Assembly: GCA_963802795.1 (NCBI GenBank)
Contig: CAWDJV010000007.1
Location: 62,001 to 126,000 of the forward strand
Source of the DNA: JAIBJN01 sp963802795
GTDB lineage: Bacteria; Actinomycetota; Thermoleophilia; Gaiellales; Gaiellaceae
Direction: 5' to 3'
Length of the DNA: 64,000 bases
Both the position numbers and the translations under genes were made by a program. Below are positions 32,752-41,340 of this stretch, piece after piece. The stretch's first letter is position 1. The number at the start of each line of letters is the position of its first letter. The notes beneath the pieces are model-generated. The model was not told the DNA's origin and did not search any database. It saw nothing but the letters and a program-made list of their open reading frames with translations.

Positions 32752-32893
32752 GGGTACTGAGGGGGTCGTCCACCTGGAGCATCTCCTGAGTACGTGATTC
32801 TAGCCGCAACCCCTCCGTTCGATCGTGGAATCGAGGCAAGACGGAGCGTCGTGTCGCCGTCTTGTTCACGAAACCAAGCGAAGGGAGCTCACC

Positions 32894-33370
32894 ATGATGA
32901 AAGCTCGTACAGTCCTGGCGCTCGGTAGCGTCGCCGCAGCGATGCTCGCCGCAGCGCCGAGCGCATCCGCCGCGACCGATCCCGGAACGTTCGCGACTGC
33001 CCGAGACGGCAACCTCGTCGTCGTCAGCAGCGTCCTCGTCACCGCGAGAAGGGTGGAGATGATGGGCGGCTGGAACAACGAATCCCAGTCGTGCAACGTC
33101 GAGCGAAGGCTCGACGTCGAGATCCTGATCGATCGCGTCCGCTCGGGAAACACGACGCGCTTCGTCGACGAGATCAGCGCCCCGGTGCAGAACTGCGCCG
33201 AAGGTGGCCCCAACCTGGGCTTCCAGCTGCGGGCCTCGGACGTCGGCATGGCGTGCGCGAGCGGCAAGTGGCGGCCCGGCCATTACTCCTTCGTCACCGA
33301 CACCCTCCATCGCCGCCGCGGCCTGAGGGCGATCGCCAGCCTCTTCTTCACCGAGAAGGATCCCTGCTAG
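32894..33370 (+). CDS. Small secreted protein, function unknown
   Basis: A 158-residue protein with a clear signal peptide (MMKARTVLALG to ASA, about 26 residues). The mature part holds four cysteines (QSCN, QNCA, MACA, and the final DPC) that could form two disulfides. There is no recognisable catalytic motif. An AAGGGAG site lies upstream of the ATG; an inverted repeat (CAAGACG/CGTCTTG) precedes it by about 25 bases. It stands alone between the divergent CorA operon and a tRNA-Arg. I do not recognise a family. Confidence 0.75.
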   Translation: MMKARTVLALGSVAAAMLAAAPSASAATDPGTFATARDGNLVVVSSVLVTARRVEMMGGWNNESQSCNVERRLDVEILIDRVRSGNTTRFVDEISAPVQNCAEGGPNLGFQLRASDVGMACASGKWRPGHYSFVTDTLHRRRGLRAIASLFFTEKDPC

Positions 33371-33392
33371 CAGAGCTCCCGACGCAAAGAAA

Positions 33393-33465
33393 TGCGCCTG
33401 GCAGGAATCGAACCTGCGACCTCGCGCTCCGGAGGCGCGCGCTCTATCCCCTGAGCTACAGGCGC
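33393..33465 (-). tRNA. tRNA-Arg (CCG anticodon)
   Basis: On the minus strand the acceptor GCGCCTG pairs with CAGGCGC, the anticodon stem CGCGC/GCGCG encloses CTCCGGA with anticodon CCG, and the T arm is GCAGG-TTCGATT-CCTGC. It reads CGG codons. CCA is not encoded. The discriminator is A. Confidence 0.96.
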
Positions 33466-33487
33466 GGAGGGCCTTAGTGTACCGGGG

Positions 33488-34514
33488 GTGAGACTGAGCC
33501 ATCGGCGCGCCATGCTCCGCCTGGCGGAGCCCTTCACGATCTCCCGCGAGACCACGGTCGAGGAGGAGGTGCTCTGGGTCGAGATCGCCCACGACGGCGT
33601 CTCCGGCTTCGGGGAGGCGCAGCCGCAGGGTCACTACGGAGAGAACGTGGACGACGCCGAGGCGTTCCTCGACGAGGCGGCTCCGCTCCTCGGCGACGAT
33701 CCGCTCGCCCTGGAGGAGATCGGCGGACGCCTCGTCGAGCTCCCCGGGAACCAGGGGGCGAAGGCGGCCGTGGACGCCGCGCTCCACGACCTCTGCGGGA
33801 AGTTGCTCGGCCGGCCCGTGTGGCAGCTCCTCGGGCTCGCGGCGGCCGGCCCGCCGACCTCGTGGACGATCTGGCTCGGAGATCCCGACGACATGGCCCG
33901 TCGCGCCGAGCAGGTCGATCGGCGTTTCCGCCGCCTGAAGCTCAAGCTGGGCGGGAGGGACGGGCTCGACGTCGAGCGCGTCCGGGCGGTGCGAGCCGTT
34001 ACGGACCTGCCGCTCCAGGTGGACGTCAACGAGTACTGGGAGCTCGAGGAGGCGCTCCAGGCCGTCGCGGAGCTCGCCGCGCTCGGCGTCCAGTACGTCG
34101 AGCAGCCCCTGCCGGCCGGCGACCCGGGCGGCGCCCGCCTCAAGGCGCGAGTCCCCGCTTCCTGTCTTCGTGGACGAGGACGCCCACACGCTGGCCGACG
34201 TGGCCGAGTGCGCCGAGCGGGCTCACGGGATCAACATCAAGCTCGCCAAGAGCGGCGGCATCCGCGAGGCGGTGCGGATGGCACATGCGGCCCGCGCTCT
34301 CGGCCTCGGCGTGATGCTCGGCTGCATGATCGAATCGGGTCTCGGGATCGCGGCCGCCGCGCAGATCGCCAGCCTCTGCGACCACGTCGACCTCGACGGC
34401 AACCTGCTGCTCGCCGAGGATCCGTGGCCCGGCGTGGTCTTCGCCGGCGGCGTCCAGGTGCCCTCCGACCAACCCGGGCTGGGAGTCCATGAAGCGGTAC
34501 CTGGCGCTCGCTGA
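33488..34514 (+). CDS. dgcA: Dipeptide epimerase / N-acetyl-D-glutamate racemase-like (enolase superfamily), frameshifted
   Basis: About 341 residues after removing one extra base near 34148. The product is an enolase-superfamily epimerase with the KxK catalytic pair (Lys151, Lys153 in RRLKLKLGG), metal ligands Asp179 (VDVNEYW), Glu205 (VEQPLP) and the later Asp in FVDEDAH, and the partner Lys in IKLAKSGG. Members act on L-Ala-D/L-Glu dipeptides; the DgcA group racemises N-acetyl-D-glutamate. Here it is directly followed by a DUF1611/DgcN gene, which supports the DgcA role. GTG start lies seven bases after TAGTGT. The gene overlaps dgcN by 26 bases. Confidence 0.88.
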
Positions 34515-35523
34515 GGGCTACTCCGGCGACGACCACTACGGCAAGACGACGTACGGAGTCATCCGCTACGGGGCCGACCCGGTGGTCGTCGTGCTCGACT
34601 CCACGCGGGTGGGCGAGACCGTGGAGGGCATTCCGGTCGTGGGGTCGGTGGCGGATGCGCTCGCGTACGAGCCGACGACCGCGCTCGTCGGCGTGGCCGT
34701 TGCGGGCGGGCGCCTTCCGCCCGTGTGGCGCGGGATCCTGCGTGACGCGATCGAGGCCGGGCTCGACGTCGAGGCGGGCATGCACGAGTTTCTCGCAGAC
34801 GACCCGGAATTCGACGCCCTCGCGCGCGAGCACGGGGTCGAGCTCCGGGACTACCGCCGGCCGCCCGCCGACCTCAGCGTCCCGACGGGTGCGAACCTCC
34901 AGCACGGCGCGTCGGTCGTCCTCACGGTCGGCTCGGATTGCGCGGTCGGCAAGAAAACAGTCGCCGTCGAGCTCGACCGGGCCGCCCGCGCACGCGGCCT
35001 CCGGTCGGTCTTCGTCCCGACGGGCCAGACCGGGATCATGATCGCCGGGTGGGGAATCGCCGTGGACGCGGTCGTCTCGGACTTCCTCGCGGGCGCGGGG
35101 GAGCGGCTCGTCGTCGAGGGAGCCGCACGCGGCGATCTCCTGTTCGTCGAGGGACAGGGCTCGATCGTCCACCCGCAGTTCTCCGGCGTCACGCTCGGCC
35201 TCTACCACGGGACCGCGCCTCACGCGCTCGTCCTCGTCCACCGCGCGGGCGACAAGGAGATCGAAGGGGTCCCCGGGCATCCGATCCCACCGCTTCCGGT
35301 GCTCGTCGATCTCTACGAGCGCCTGGCCCTCCCGGTGCGGCCCGCGCCGGTGGTAGCGGTCGCCCTCAACACCGGCCGGCTCGCGGAGGACGAGGCCCGC
35401 GCGGCCGTCGCCGCGGCCGCGTCGGAGACCGGCCTTCCCGCCGACGACCCTATCCGTTTCGGCCCTGACCGCCTGCTTGAGGGCGTCTTGGAGGCCCTCC
35501 CGTCGGGTATAAGGGGCGGATGA
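34489..35523 (+). CDS. dgcN: DUF1611 protein, probable D-glutamate N-acetyltransferase DgcN
   Basis: A 344-residue DUF1611 protein with a Rossmann-like N-terminal half and a P-loop-like GSDCAVGKKT at 148-157, followed by FVPTGQTGIM and a C-terminal GDKEIEGVPGHP block. DgcN of marine bacteria acetylates D-glutamate, and DgcA then racemises the product so that it can enter L-glutamate metabolism. The overlapping order dgcA-dgcN in this window is the same pairing, so the assignment is made by family plus context; enzyme activity is not shown. The ATG overlaps dgcA by 26 bases, and its stop overlaps the M29 gene by four. Confidence 0.85.
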   Translation: MKRYLALAEGYSGDDHYGKTTYGVIRYGADPVVVVLDSTRVGETVEGIPVVGSVADALAYEPTTALVGVAVAGGRLPPVWRGILRDAIEAGLDVEAGMHEFLADDPEFDALAREHGVELRDYRRPPADLSVPTGANLQHGASVVLTVGSDCAVGKKTVAVELDRAARARGLRSVFVPTGQTGIMIAGWGIAVDAVVSDFLAGAGERLVVEGAARGDLLFVEGQGSIVHPQFSGVTLGLYHGTAPHALVLVHRAGDKEIEGVPGHPIPPLPVLVDLYERLALPVRPAPVVAVALNTGRLAEDEARAAVAAAASETGLPADDPIRFGPDRLLEGVLEALPSGIRGG

Positions 35524-36662
35524 TCGACCTGCGGGTAGCACGCCTGGCGAGTCTGATCGCCGACTACTCCCTGGGCGTGCGGGAGGGACAGGTCGTGCGG
35601 ATCGACGGGCTCGACGTGGCGGCTCCGCTCTCGCTCGCGCTCTATCGCGAGGCGCTGGCGGCCGGTGCACATCCGTACACCAACGTGGGGCTGTCCGGGC
35701 TCTCCGAGCTGCTGCTCCACGAGGGCTCCGACACGCAGCTCACGTACCTCTCGCCGATCCGGTGGGAGGAGGTCGAGCAGCTCGACGCGCTCGTCACCAT
35801 CTGGGCGGAGACGAACACGCGCTCGCTCACGCGGGTCGCGCCCGACCGCCATGCGGCCTACCTCGCGGCCCAGCGCAGGCTCGCGAACCGGCGCTGGGAG
35901 CGGATCTCGAAGGGCGAGATGAGCTGGTGCGGAACGCTCTTCCCGACGAACGCGCACGCGCAGGAAGCCGAGATGTCGCTCGCCGACTACGAGGACTTCG
36001 TCTTCGCCGCCTGCCACGTGCACGAGGAGGATCCGGCTCGGCACTGGAGGGACGTGGCCGGACGCCTGAGAGCCCGCGCGGCCGAGCTCGGCTCGGCACG
36101 CGAGCTCCGAATCGTCGGCCCCGACACGGATCTTCGGCTCGGCGTCGACGGACGGGAATGGATCGCCGCCGACGGCCGCTACAACATGCCGGACGGCGAG
36201 GTCTTCACGAGCCCGGTCGAGACCGAGACGACGGGAGAGATCCGCTACACGTTCCCCGCCGTCTATCACGGTCGCGAGGTCGAAGACGTTCGCCTCCGCT
36301 TCGAGGATGGGCGCGTGGTGGCCGCTGAGGCTCTCCGGGGGAACGATTATCTCCAGTCGCTTCTCGAGATGGACCCGGGAGCACGCGTCCTCGGAGAGGT
36401 GGCGTTCGGGCTCAACTACGAGATCGACCGCTTCACGCGCAACATCCTCTTCGACGAGAAGATCGGCGGCACGATGCACCTCGCGCTCGGCTCGGGCTTC
36501 GCGCAGGCCGGCGGGAGGAACACGTCTGGGCTGCACTGGGACATGATCTGCGACCTGCGGGACGGCGGCGAGGTGTACGCCGACGGCGAGCTGATCTGGA
36601 AGGACGGGCGCTTTCTCGCCGAGCCGGCCCTCGAAGTCGTCGAGACCGGCGTCGGTGTCTGA
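35520..36662 (+). CDS. M29-family aminopeptidase
   Basis: A 380-residue thermophilic-type metallo-aminopeptidase (AmpS/AmpT family). Conserved blocks are the N-terminal LIADYSLGVREGQVVRI, NMPDGEVFTSPVE with the first metal-binding Glu, DEKIGGTMHLALGSGF and the end LHWDMICDL with His/Asp ligands. Such enzymes act as dimers, with two metal ions, on N-termini of short peptides in the cytoplasm. The ATG overlaps dgcN by four bases, and a second M29 gene follows with an eight-base overlap. Context suggests a peptide and D-glutamate scavenging operon. Confidence 0.95.
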   Translation: MIDLRVARLASLIADYSLGVREGQVVRIDGLDVAAPLSLALYREALAAGAHPYTNVGLSGLSELLLHEGSDTQLTYLSPIRWEEVEQLDALVTIWAETNTRSLTRVAPDRHAAYLAAQRRLANRRWERISKGEMSWCGTLFPTNAHAQEAEMSLADYEDFVFAACHVHEEDPARHWRDVAGRLRARAAELGSARELRIVGPDTDLRLGVDGREWIAADGRYNMPDGEVFTSPVETETTGEIRYTFPAVYHGREVEDVRLRFEDGRVVAAEALRGNDYLQSLLEMDPGARVLGEVAFGLNYEIDRFTRNILFDEKIGGTMHLALGSGFAQAGGRNTSGLHWDMICDLRDGGEVYADGELIWKDGRFLAEPALEVVETGVGV

Positions 36663-37789
36663 AGCCGCCGCGGTAGGTCGCGACGGTCGTCTCGAGCGCC
36701 TCGCGGGCGTCCTCGTCGACTACTCGACCGGGGTTCGTGAGGGAGATCTCGTCTGCATCGACACGGGCCCGGCTGCGGCCCCCCTCGTCCGCCTCCTGTG
36801 GCGGCGCATCCTCGCTGCGGGAGCCCATCCGCACCTGCGGATCGACCTCGACGGCGCCCTCGAGCTCCTGCTCCACGAGGCCGGCGACGAGCAGCTCGAC
36901 TGGATCAGTCCCCTCCGCAGTGCGGAGGTCGAGCGGGCAGACGTCCGGATCGCGGTGGAAGCCGACGTCAACACACGGGGCAACACGGACGTCGAACCGG
37001 CGCGGCAGGCGCGCCACGAGCGCGCGCGGGCACCGCTGCGGCGGAGCGTACTTCGAGCGCGTCGCCGCGGGCGAGCTCCGGTCGGTCATCACGCTCTTTC
37101 CGACCGACGCCGCCGCGCAGGACGCCGACATGTCGCTCCGGGAGTACGAGGACTTCGTCTTCCACGCCGGTCTCCTCGACCGCGACGACCCGGTGGGGGA
37201 GTGGACCGCGCTCGGCGACGCGTACGGACGGCTCGCCGCATGGCTCGGCGGCCAGAAGGAGATCCGTGTCGTGGGGGAGGGGACCGACCTCACGCTCGGG
37301 GTGGAGGGCCGCACCTGGATCCCGTGCGACGGCAAAGAGAACTTCCCCGACGGCGAGGTCTTCACCGGGCCGGTGGAGACGAGCGTCGAGGGCGCCGTGC
37401 GCTTCTCGTACCCGGCCGGCTACTCGGGGCGACGCGTGGCGGGCGCCGAGCTCGAATTTCGCAACGGCGAGGTCGTGTCGGCCCGGGCGCAGCAGGGCGA
37501 GGCGTTCCTCCAGGAGATGTTGCGCGTCGACGACGGAGCGCGCCGGGCCGGCGAGTTCTCGTTCGGCCTCAACGAGGCGATCTCGGACTTCACCGGGCAT
37601 CCCCTGTTCGACGAGAAGATCGGGGGCACCGTGCACCTGGCTCTGGGCGCCTCGTATCCGGAGAGCGGCGGGACGGTGCAGTCGGCTCTCCACTGGGATC
37701 TCGTGTGCGACCTTCGCAGCGGCAGCGAGGTGTACGCGGACGGGGAGCTCGTCTACCGCGACGGGCGTTTCCTCGACGGCCTCCTCTGA
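36655..37789 (+). CDS. M29-family aminopeptidase, frameshifted
   Basis: A second M29 aminopeptidase, about 377 residues, whose frame is broken by one extra base near 37045 (between APLRR and AYFERVAAGEL). The same blocks as the first copy are seen: VDYSTGVREGDLVCI, NFPDGEVFTGPVE, DEKIGGTVHLALGASY and LHWDLVCDL. The two proteins share roughly half of their residues by eye, so this is a tandem duplication. The GTG start overlaps the previous stop. Assembly error is more likely than true inactivation because the sequence after the shift is fully conserved. Confidence 0.9.
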
Positions 37790-37888
37790 GCGCACCGGGG
37801 CTCGATCCGAAGGGACGTCCGGCTCCGGCCGTCCAACCCCTCGACGGCCCCAGGGCTCCGTCCGCCGGCTCGGCTACTCTACGAACGT

Positions 37889-38149
37889 ATGTTCGCTCTC
37901 CGGATCCCACTTGCCGTCTGCGCTCTCGCGGTCGCCGCGTTTCTCGCGGTTCCCCGCCCCGGGGAAGCCGGGCCCGAGGAGCAGTACGTCGTGCGGGCGG
38001 GAGACACGCTGTGGGAGCTCGCAGCCACGCGCTACAGCGGGGATCCCCGCGAGGGGGTCTGGCACATCCGGCGGCGAAACTCGCTCGACGCTCGCACCCT
38101 CCAGCCGGGGATGGTGCTCTACCTGCCCGCCGGGGCAGGTGGTGCCTGA
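37889..38149 (+). CDS. LysM-domain protein
   Basis: An 86-residue protein: a hydrophobic N-terminal segment (about 4-22) that may be a signal peptide or anchor, then one LysM domain (QYVVRAGDTLWELAATRY through LQPGMVLYLPAG), which binds peptidoglycan N-acetylglucosamine. Size and layout resemble small LysM cell-division suppressors of the DivS/YneA type found in actinobacteria and firmicutes, but no lexA neighbour is present, so that role is a guess. The ATG lies eight bases after TACTCT. Confidence 0.85.
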   Translation: MFALRIPLAVCALAVAAFLAVPRPGEAGPEEQYVVRAGDTLWELAATRYSGDPREGVWHIRRRNSLDARTLQPGMVLYLPAGAGGA

Positions 38150-38202
38150 GGCGTCCCGAGACGGCAAAGCGAGGTCGTAGAGCCCGCCCCTACACTTGCG
38201 CC

Positions 38203-39306
38203 GTGGACCTCGACCTCGTGTTCCTCGGCACCTCGGGGTCGGTGCCGACGGCCCGACGCGGCCTGGCGGGCACCCTCGTCCGCCGCGGCGGCGAGCGCAT
38301 GCTCGTCGACTGCGGCGAGGGGACGCAGCGCCAGCTGCTTCGCTCCACGGTGGGCCTGATCGAGCTTCCGGAGGTGTTCCTGACCCACTTCCACGCCGAC
38401 CACTACCTCGGTCTCCCCGGAATGCTGAAGACGTTCGCGCTGCGCGGGCGCGAGACGCCGCTGACGGTCTACGGCCCCCCGGGGCTCCGAGACCTCTTCG
38501 GCACCCTCCAGCGGGTGTTCGGGCGGCTGACGTACCCCCTCGAGCTCGTCGAGCTGCGGGCGGGCGACACGCTCGACAGAGGGGATTACCGGATCATCGT
38601 CTTTCCGGTCGACCACGGGGCCGGCGCAAACGGCTACGCGCTCGCCGAGCTGCCCCGTCCGGGTCGCTTCGACGTGGAGGCGGCCGTCGCGCTCGGCGTG
38701 GAGCCGGGGCCGCTCTTCGGACGCCTGCAAGCGGGAGAGAGCGTCTCGCTCCCGGGCGGCACAGAGGTCCTGCCGGAGCAGGTTCTCGGGCCGCCGCGGT
38801 CCGGCCGAAAGGTCGTGATCGCCGGCGACACCGCCCCGGCCGCGTCGGTCCTCGAGGTCGCCAACGAGGCAGACCTGCTCGTGCACGAGGCGACCTTCTC
38901 GGAGGAGGAGCGCGAGCGCGCCGAGGAGACCGCTCACTCGACGGCGGCCGGAGCGGCCGCCCTGGCACGTGCCGCCGGGGTGAAGATGCTCGCCCTCACA
39001 CACCTCTCCAACAGGTACTTCGGGCCGGAGATCGCGCGCGAGGCGCGGGCCGTCTTCCCGGACACGGTCGTGCCGCGGGACTTCGATATCATCGACGTCC
39101 GGTTCCAGGAGCGGGGCGGTCCCCGGCTCGTCAAGGCAGGCGCACGAGCGACGCGGGAGGAGGCCGATCCTCATGTCGGGCATGGTGCAGGTGACGGTGG
39201 CGGGAGACCTGGCGGAAGCCGAGGAGATCCGGACGATCCTGCGGTCGGCGGGGATCCGGTCGGAGCTTCACCCGGCGGTCGAGCAGCATCCGACAGCGCT
39301 CGATGA
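38203..39306 (+). CDS. rnz: Ribonuclease Z
   Basis: RNase Z is a zinc-dependent metallo-beta-lactamase-fold nuclease that trims tRNA 3' ends. The signature HFHADH gives His62, His64, Asp66 and His67; later ligands lie in FPVDHGA, IAGDTAPA and AETAHSTAAGAA. The GTG start follows TACACT by six bases and matches the family beginning (VFLGTSGSVPT). At 367 residues it is about 55 longer than usual: the last 70 residues overlap the DUF2007 gene by 134 bases and look like out-of-frame reading, so the 3' end may contain a frameshift. tRNAs in this window lack encoded CCA, consistent with the need for this enzyme. Confidence 0.93.
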   Translation: MDLDLVFLGTSGSVPTARRGLAGTLVRRGGERMLVDCGEGTQRQLLRSTVGLIELPEVFLTHFHADHYLGLPGMLKTFALRGRETPLTVYGPPGLRDLFGTLQRVFGRLTYPLELVELRAGDTLDRGDYRIIVFPVDHGAGANGYALAELPRPGRFDVEAAVALGVEPGPLFGRLQAGESVSLPGGTEVLPEQVLGPPRSGRKVVIAGDTAPAASVLEVANEADLLVHEATFSEEERERAEETAHSTAAGAAALARAAGVKMLALTHLSNRYFGPEIAREARAVFPDTVVPRDFDIIDVRFQERGGPRLVKAGARATREEADPHVGHGAGDGGGRPGGSRGDPDDPAVGGDPVGASPGGRAASDSAR

Positions 39307-39406
39307 CGCCCCGCAGAAGGTCTTGGTCGCCGAGGGCTCGCTCGAGGCGGCGCAGCACGCCATCGAGGCGATGACGGACCCGGACGAGCTCATCGGGGGC
39401 CGCTGA
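39173..39406 (+). CDS. DUF2007 small signal-transduction-like protein
   Basis: A 77-residue protein starting MSGMVQVTVAGDLAEAEEIRTIL, with the family pattern of a short alpha-beta fold ending in KVLVAEGSLEAAQHAIE. DUF2007 proteins are small, of unknown role, often near proteolysis or signalling genes. The ATG has a GGAGGAGG site 11 bases upstream. It begins inside the predicted 3' end of rnz (134-base overlap), which is unusual and may reflect an error in the rnz reading frame. The next gene starts seven bases after the stop. Confidence 0.8.
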   Translation: MSGMVQVTVAGDLAEAEEIRTILRSAGIRSELHPAVEQHPTALDDAPQKVLVAEGSLEAAQHAIEAMTDPDELIGGR

Positions 39407-39412
39407 GCGTTC

Positions 39413-40166
39413 GTGCAGTCGGCGCCCCGGCCGCCGGACTTCGGCCCTCTCGCGGAAACCTACGATCGGCTAAGGCCTACCGATGAGGCGTGGTGGGAGC
39501 TCTTCGAGCTCCTCCTCGCGGAGGGGGACCTGCTGGGCCGCCGGGTCCTCGACGTCGGCTGCGGGACGGGCAGCCTCGCCGCCGCCCTCGCCGAGCGCGG
39601 GGCCCGGGTCTGGGGCGTGGATTCCTCCGACGAGATGCTGCGGCAAGCCCGCGCGTCGAAAGGGCCGCGGGTCGGCTTCAAGCAGGGGCGGGCGGAAGCG
39701 CTCCCGTTCAAGGACGACTGGTTCGAGCGGGCCACCCTGCGCCTCGTCGTCCACCTCGTCGATCGTCCGCGCGCTCTGCCCAGAGGTCGCGCGGGTGCTC
39801 GTGCCCGGAGGCCGCGCGGCGATCGCGACGTTCACGCCCGGGCACTTCGAGTGGTACTGGCTCACGACCGTGTACCCGGAGGTTGCGGAGATCGATGGCC
39901 GGCGGTTCCCGACCCCGGAGGCCCTCGTAGCCGAGCTCGAGACCGCGGGGTTCGTCTCGACGCGCACGACCGCCCTCCGTCAGCGTCGGACGATCTCCCG
40001 CGCGGATGCTCTCGAGCGCATCCGAGGCCGCTACATCTCGACGCTTCGCCTCCTCGACGAGGAGACGTACGCCGCGGGGCTCGAGCGCGCCGAGCGCGAG
40101 CTTCCCGACGAGATCGAGTCAGTGCTCCAGTGGGCAGTCGTCACGGCCGACGTCCCGCCTCAGTAG
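39413..40166 (+). CDS. Class I SAM-dependent methyltransferase, frameshifted
   Basis: About 250 residues after removing one extra base near 39782 (between DRPRALP and EVARVL). It is a methyltransferase of the class I Rossmann fold: motif I VLDVGCGTGSLA, the acidic VWGVDSSDEM of motif II, GRAEALPFKDDWF as motif post-II, and ARVLVPGGRAAI as motif IV. The substrate is not predictable. The GTG start gives the DFGPLAETYDRLRP beginning common to small-molecule methyltransferases. It converges on a minus-strand fragment and the DUF1059 gene. Confidence 0.85.
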
Positions 40167-40324
40167 ACGAGCGCCCTTTCCGACCACTCGACGAGCTCGA
40201 CCAACCGCGTCGGCGGCGCCAGTTCCACGCCCTCCCCTCGTAGCCGCGTCGATGCGCGCGCCTTGCTCGAGAGGCCCGAGAGGAGAAGAGAGATCTGGAC
40301 GCCTCCGTCGGCGAGCGCGCCCCT
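40160..40324 (-). pseudogene. Possible remnant of a DsrE-like protein
   Basis: Between the DUF1059 stop (40325) and 40160, one minus-strand frame encodes about 54 residues without an obvious start: GALADGGVQISLLLSG, LSSKARAST, and GVELAPPTRLVELVEWSERALVY before TGA. The spacing resembles the C-terminal third of DsrE/TusD-like sulfur-carrier proteins, where a cysteine loop is followed by a loop and a final W-x-x-A-D-x-V-L-V-F strand. The usual cysteine is replaced by Ser here. It may be a truncated copy or a frameshift victim; recognition is by eye and tentative. Confidence 0.3.
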
Positions 40325-40483
40325 TTACTCGTCCTCGGCCATGCCGAGGATGTCCTCACGGGAGAGCTTCCCGACCAGCTCCGGGTGGTTCCGAGCGACG
40401 TGCTCCTCCACACCGGAGACCAGCTCCACTTCGCTCTCGGCCCGTACGGCCTCACCGCACTCGCAGTTGACGACCTTTGCCAT
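40325..40483 (-). CDS. DUF1059 small protein
   Basis: A 52-residue protein starting MAKVVNCECGEAVRAESE. It has the DUF1059 layout: an N-terminal CxC pair (Cys7, Cys9), a central helix LVSGVEEHVARNH and the conserved ending KLSREDILGMAEDE. The family is common in actinobacteria; its function is unknown, with the cysteines suggesting metal binding. A GGAG site seven bases before the ATG supports the start. It diverges from the SARP-like regulator. Confidence 0.88.
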   Translation of the reverse strand: MAKVVNCECGEAVRAESEVELVSGVEEHVARNHPELVGKLSREDILGMAEDE

Positions 40484-40548
40484 GACCACTCCTTCTCGTG
40501 AACGGCAGCATTGTCGCTCAGCGCGCTTGCGGTTACCTTGGAGGAAGG

Positions 40549-41325
40549 TTGGCGAGCGACAGCGGCACGAGGATCCAGCTCTGCGGGCGGTTCGTGGCCG
40601 AGGTCGCCGGACGTCGCGTCGAGGACGGGCTCCCGGGGCGCCAGGGAAGGCTGCTCTTCGCATACCTCGCAGCGAATCGCTCGCGGAGAGCGACCCGGCC
40701 CGAGCTCGTCGCGGCGCTCTGGCCGGTAGGGCCGCCGGACGCTGCGGAGAGCGCGCTCGCGGCACTTCTCTCGAAGGTGCGGCGCGCAGTCGGAGCCGAG
40801 GTGGTCGACGGGAAGACCGAGCTGCGCCTCAACCTTCCGCCGGACGCGTGGATCGACCTGGAGGCGGCCGGTGTCGGCGTGCATCGCGCGGAGTCGGCGG
40901 TCGCCCTCGGCGAATGGGAGCGCGCATGGGCGCCCGCACGGATCGCGCTGTATACGGCGAACCGGGGCTTTCTCCCGGGCTACGACGCGCCCTGGATCGA
41001 CGAGCGGCGGCGCTGGCTCGAGGACGTTCGTCTCCGTGCGCTCGAGTGCGTGGGGGCGATCGCCCTTCGGATGGGGGGCACCGAACTGGCCGCCGCCGGG
41101 CGGGCCGGCCGCGCGCTCATCGAGGCCGCGCCCTTCCGGGAGAGCGGCTATCGGCTCCTCATGGAGGCGCTCGCGGCCGAGGACAACGTCGCCGAGGCGC
41201 TGCTCGTCTACGAACGCCTTCGCGTCCTCCTGCGTGAGGAGCTCGGAGCGGCTCCCGGCGCCGCGGCCCAGGAGCTCCACCGCCGGCTGCTCGCCCGGTT
41301 GGACGTCGTCCGCCCAGGCGGCTAA
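40549..41325 (+). CDS. SARP/AfsR-like transcriptional regulator with BTAD
   Basis: About 258 residues. An N-terminal winged-helix (trans_reg_C type) is visible as RIQLCGRFVAEVAGRRV to RGRLLFAYLAANRSRRATRPELV with ALLSKVRRAVG, and the C-terminal half is a bacterial transcriptional activation domain with TPR-like helices (ESGYRLLMEALAAEDNVAEALLVYERLR). Such proteins activate operons and can be tied to cell signals. The TTG at 40549 follows a GGAGGAAGG site; an upstream GTG at 40498 would add 17 residues that look unconvincing. It sits directly before the pyr operon and diverges from DUF1059; whether it controls either is unknown. Confidence 0.82.
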   Translation: MASDSGTRIQLCGRFVAEVAGRRVEDGLPGRQGRLLFAYLAANRSRRATRPELVAALWPVGPPDAAESALAALLSKVRRAVGAEVVDGKTELRLNLPPDAWIDLEAAGVGVHRAESAVALGEWERAWAPARIALYTANRGFLPGYDAPWIDERRRWLEDVRLRALECVGAIALRMGGTELAAAGRAGRALIEAAPFRESGYRLLMEALAAEDNVAEALLVYERLRVLLREELGAAPGAAAQELHRRLLARLDVVRPGG

Positions 41326-41328
41326 TCT
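41299..41328 (+). promoter_or_regulatory. Predicted pyr operon promoter
   Basis: TTGGAC (41299-41304) and TAATCT (41323-41328) are separated by 18 bases at the end of the SARP-like gene. The transcript would begin near 41335-41340, just before the PyrR-binding loop. This is close to the consensus for a housekeeping promoter, but it is unproven. Confidence 0.55.
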
Positions 41329-41340
41329 TCTCGCCGCACC

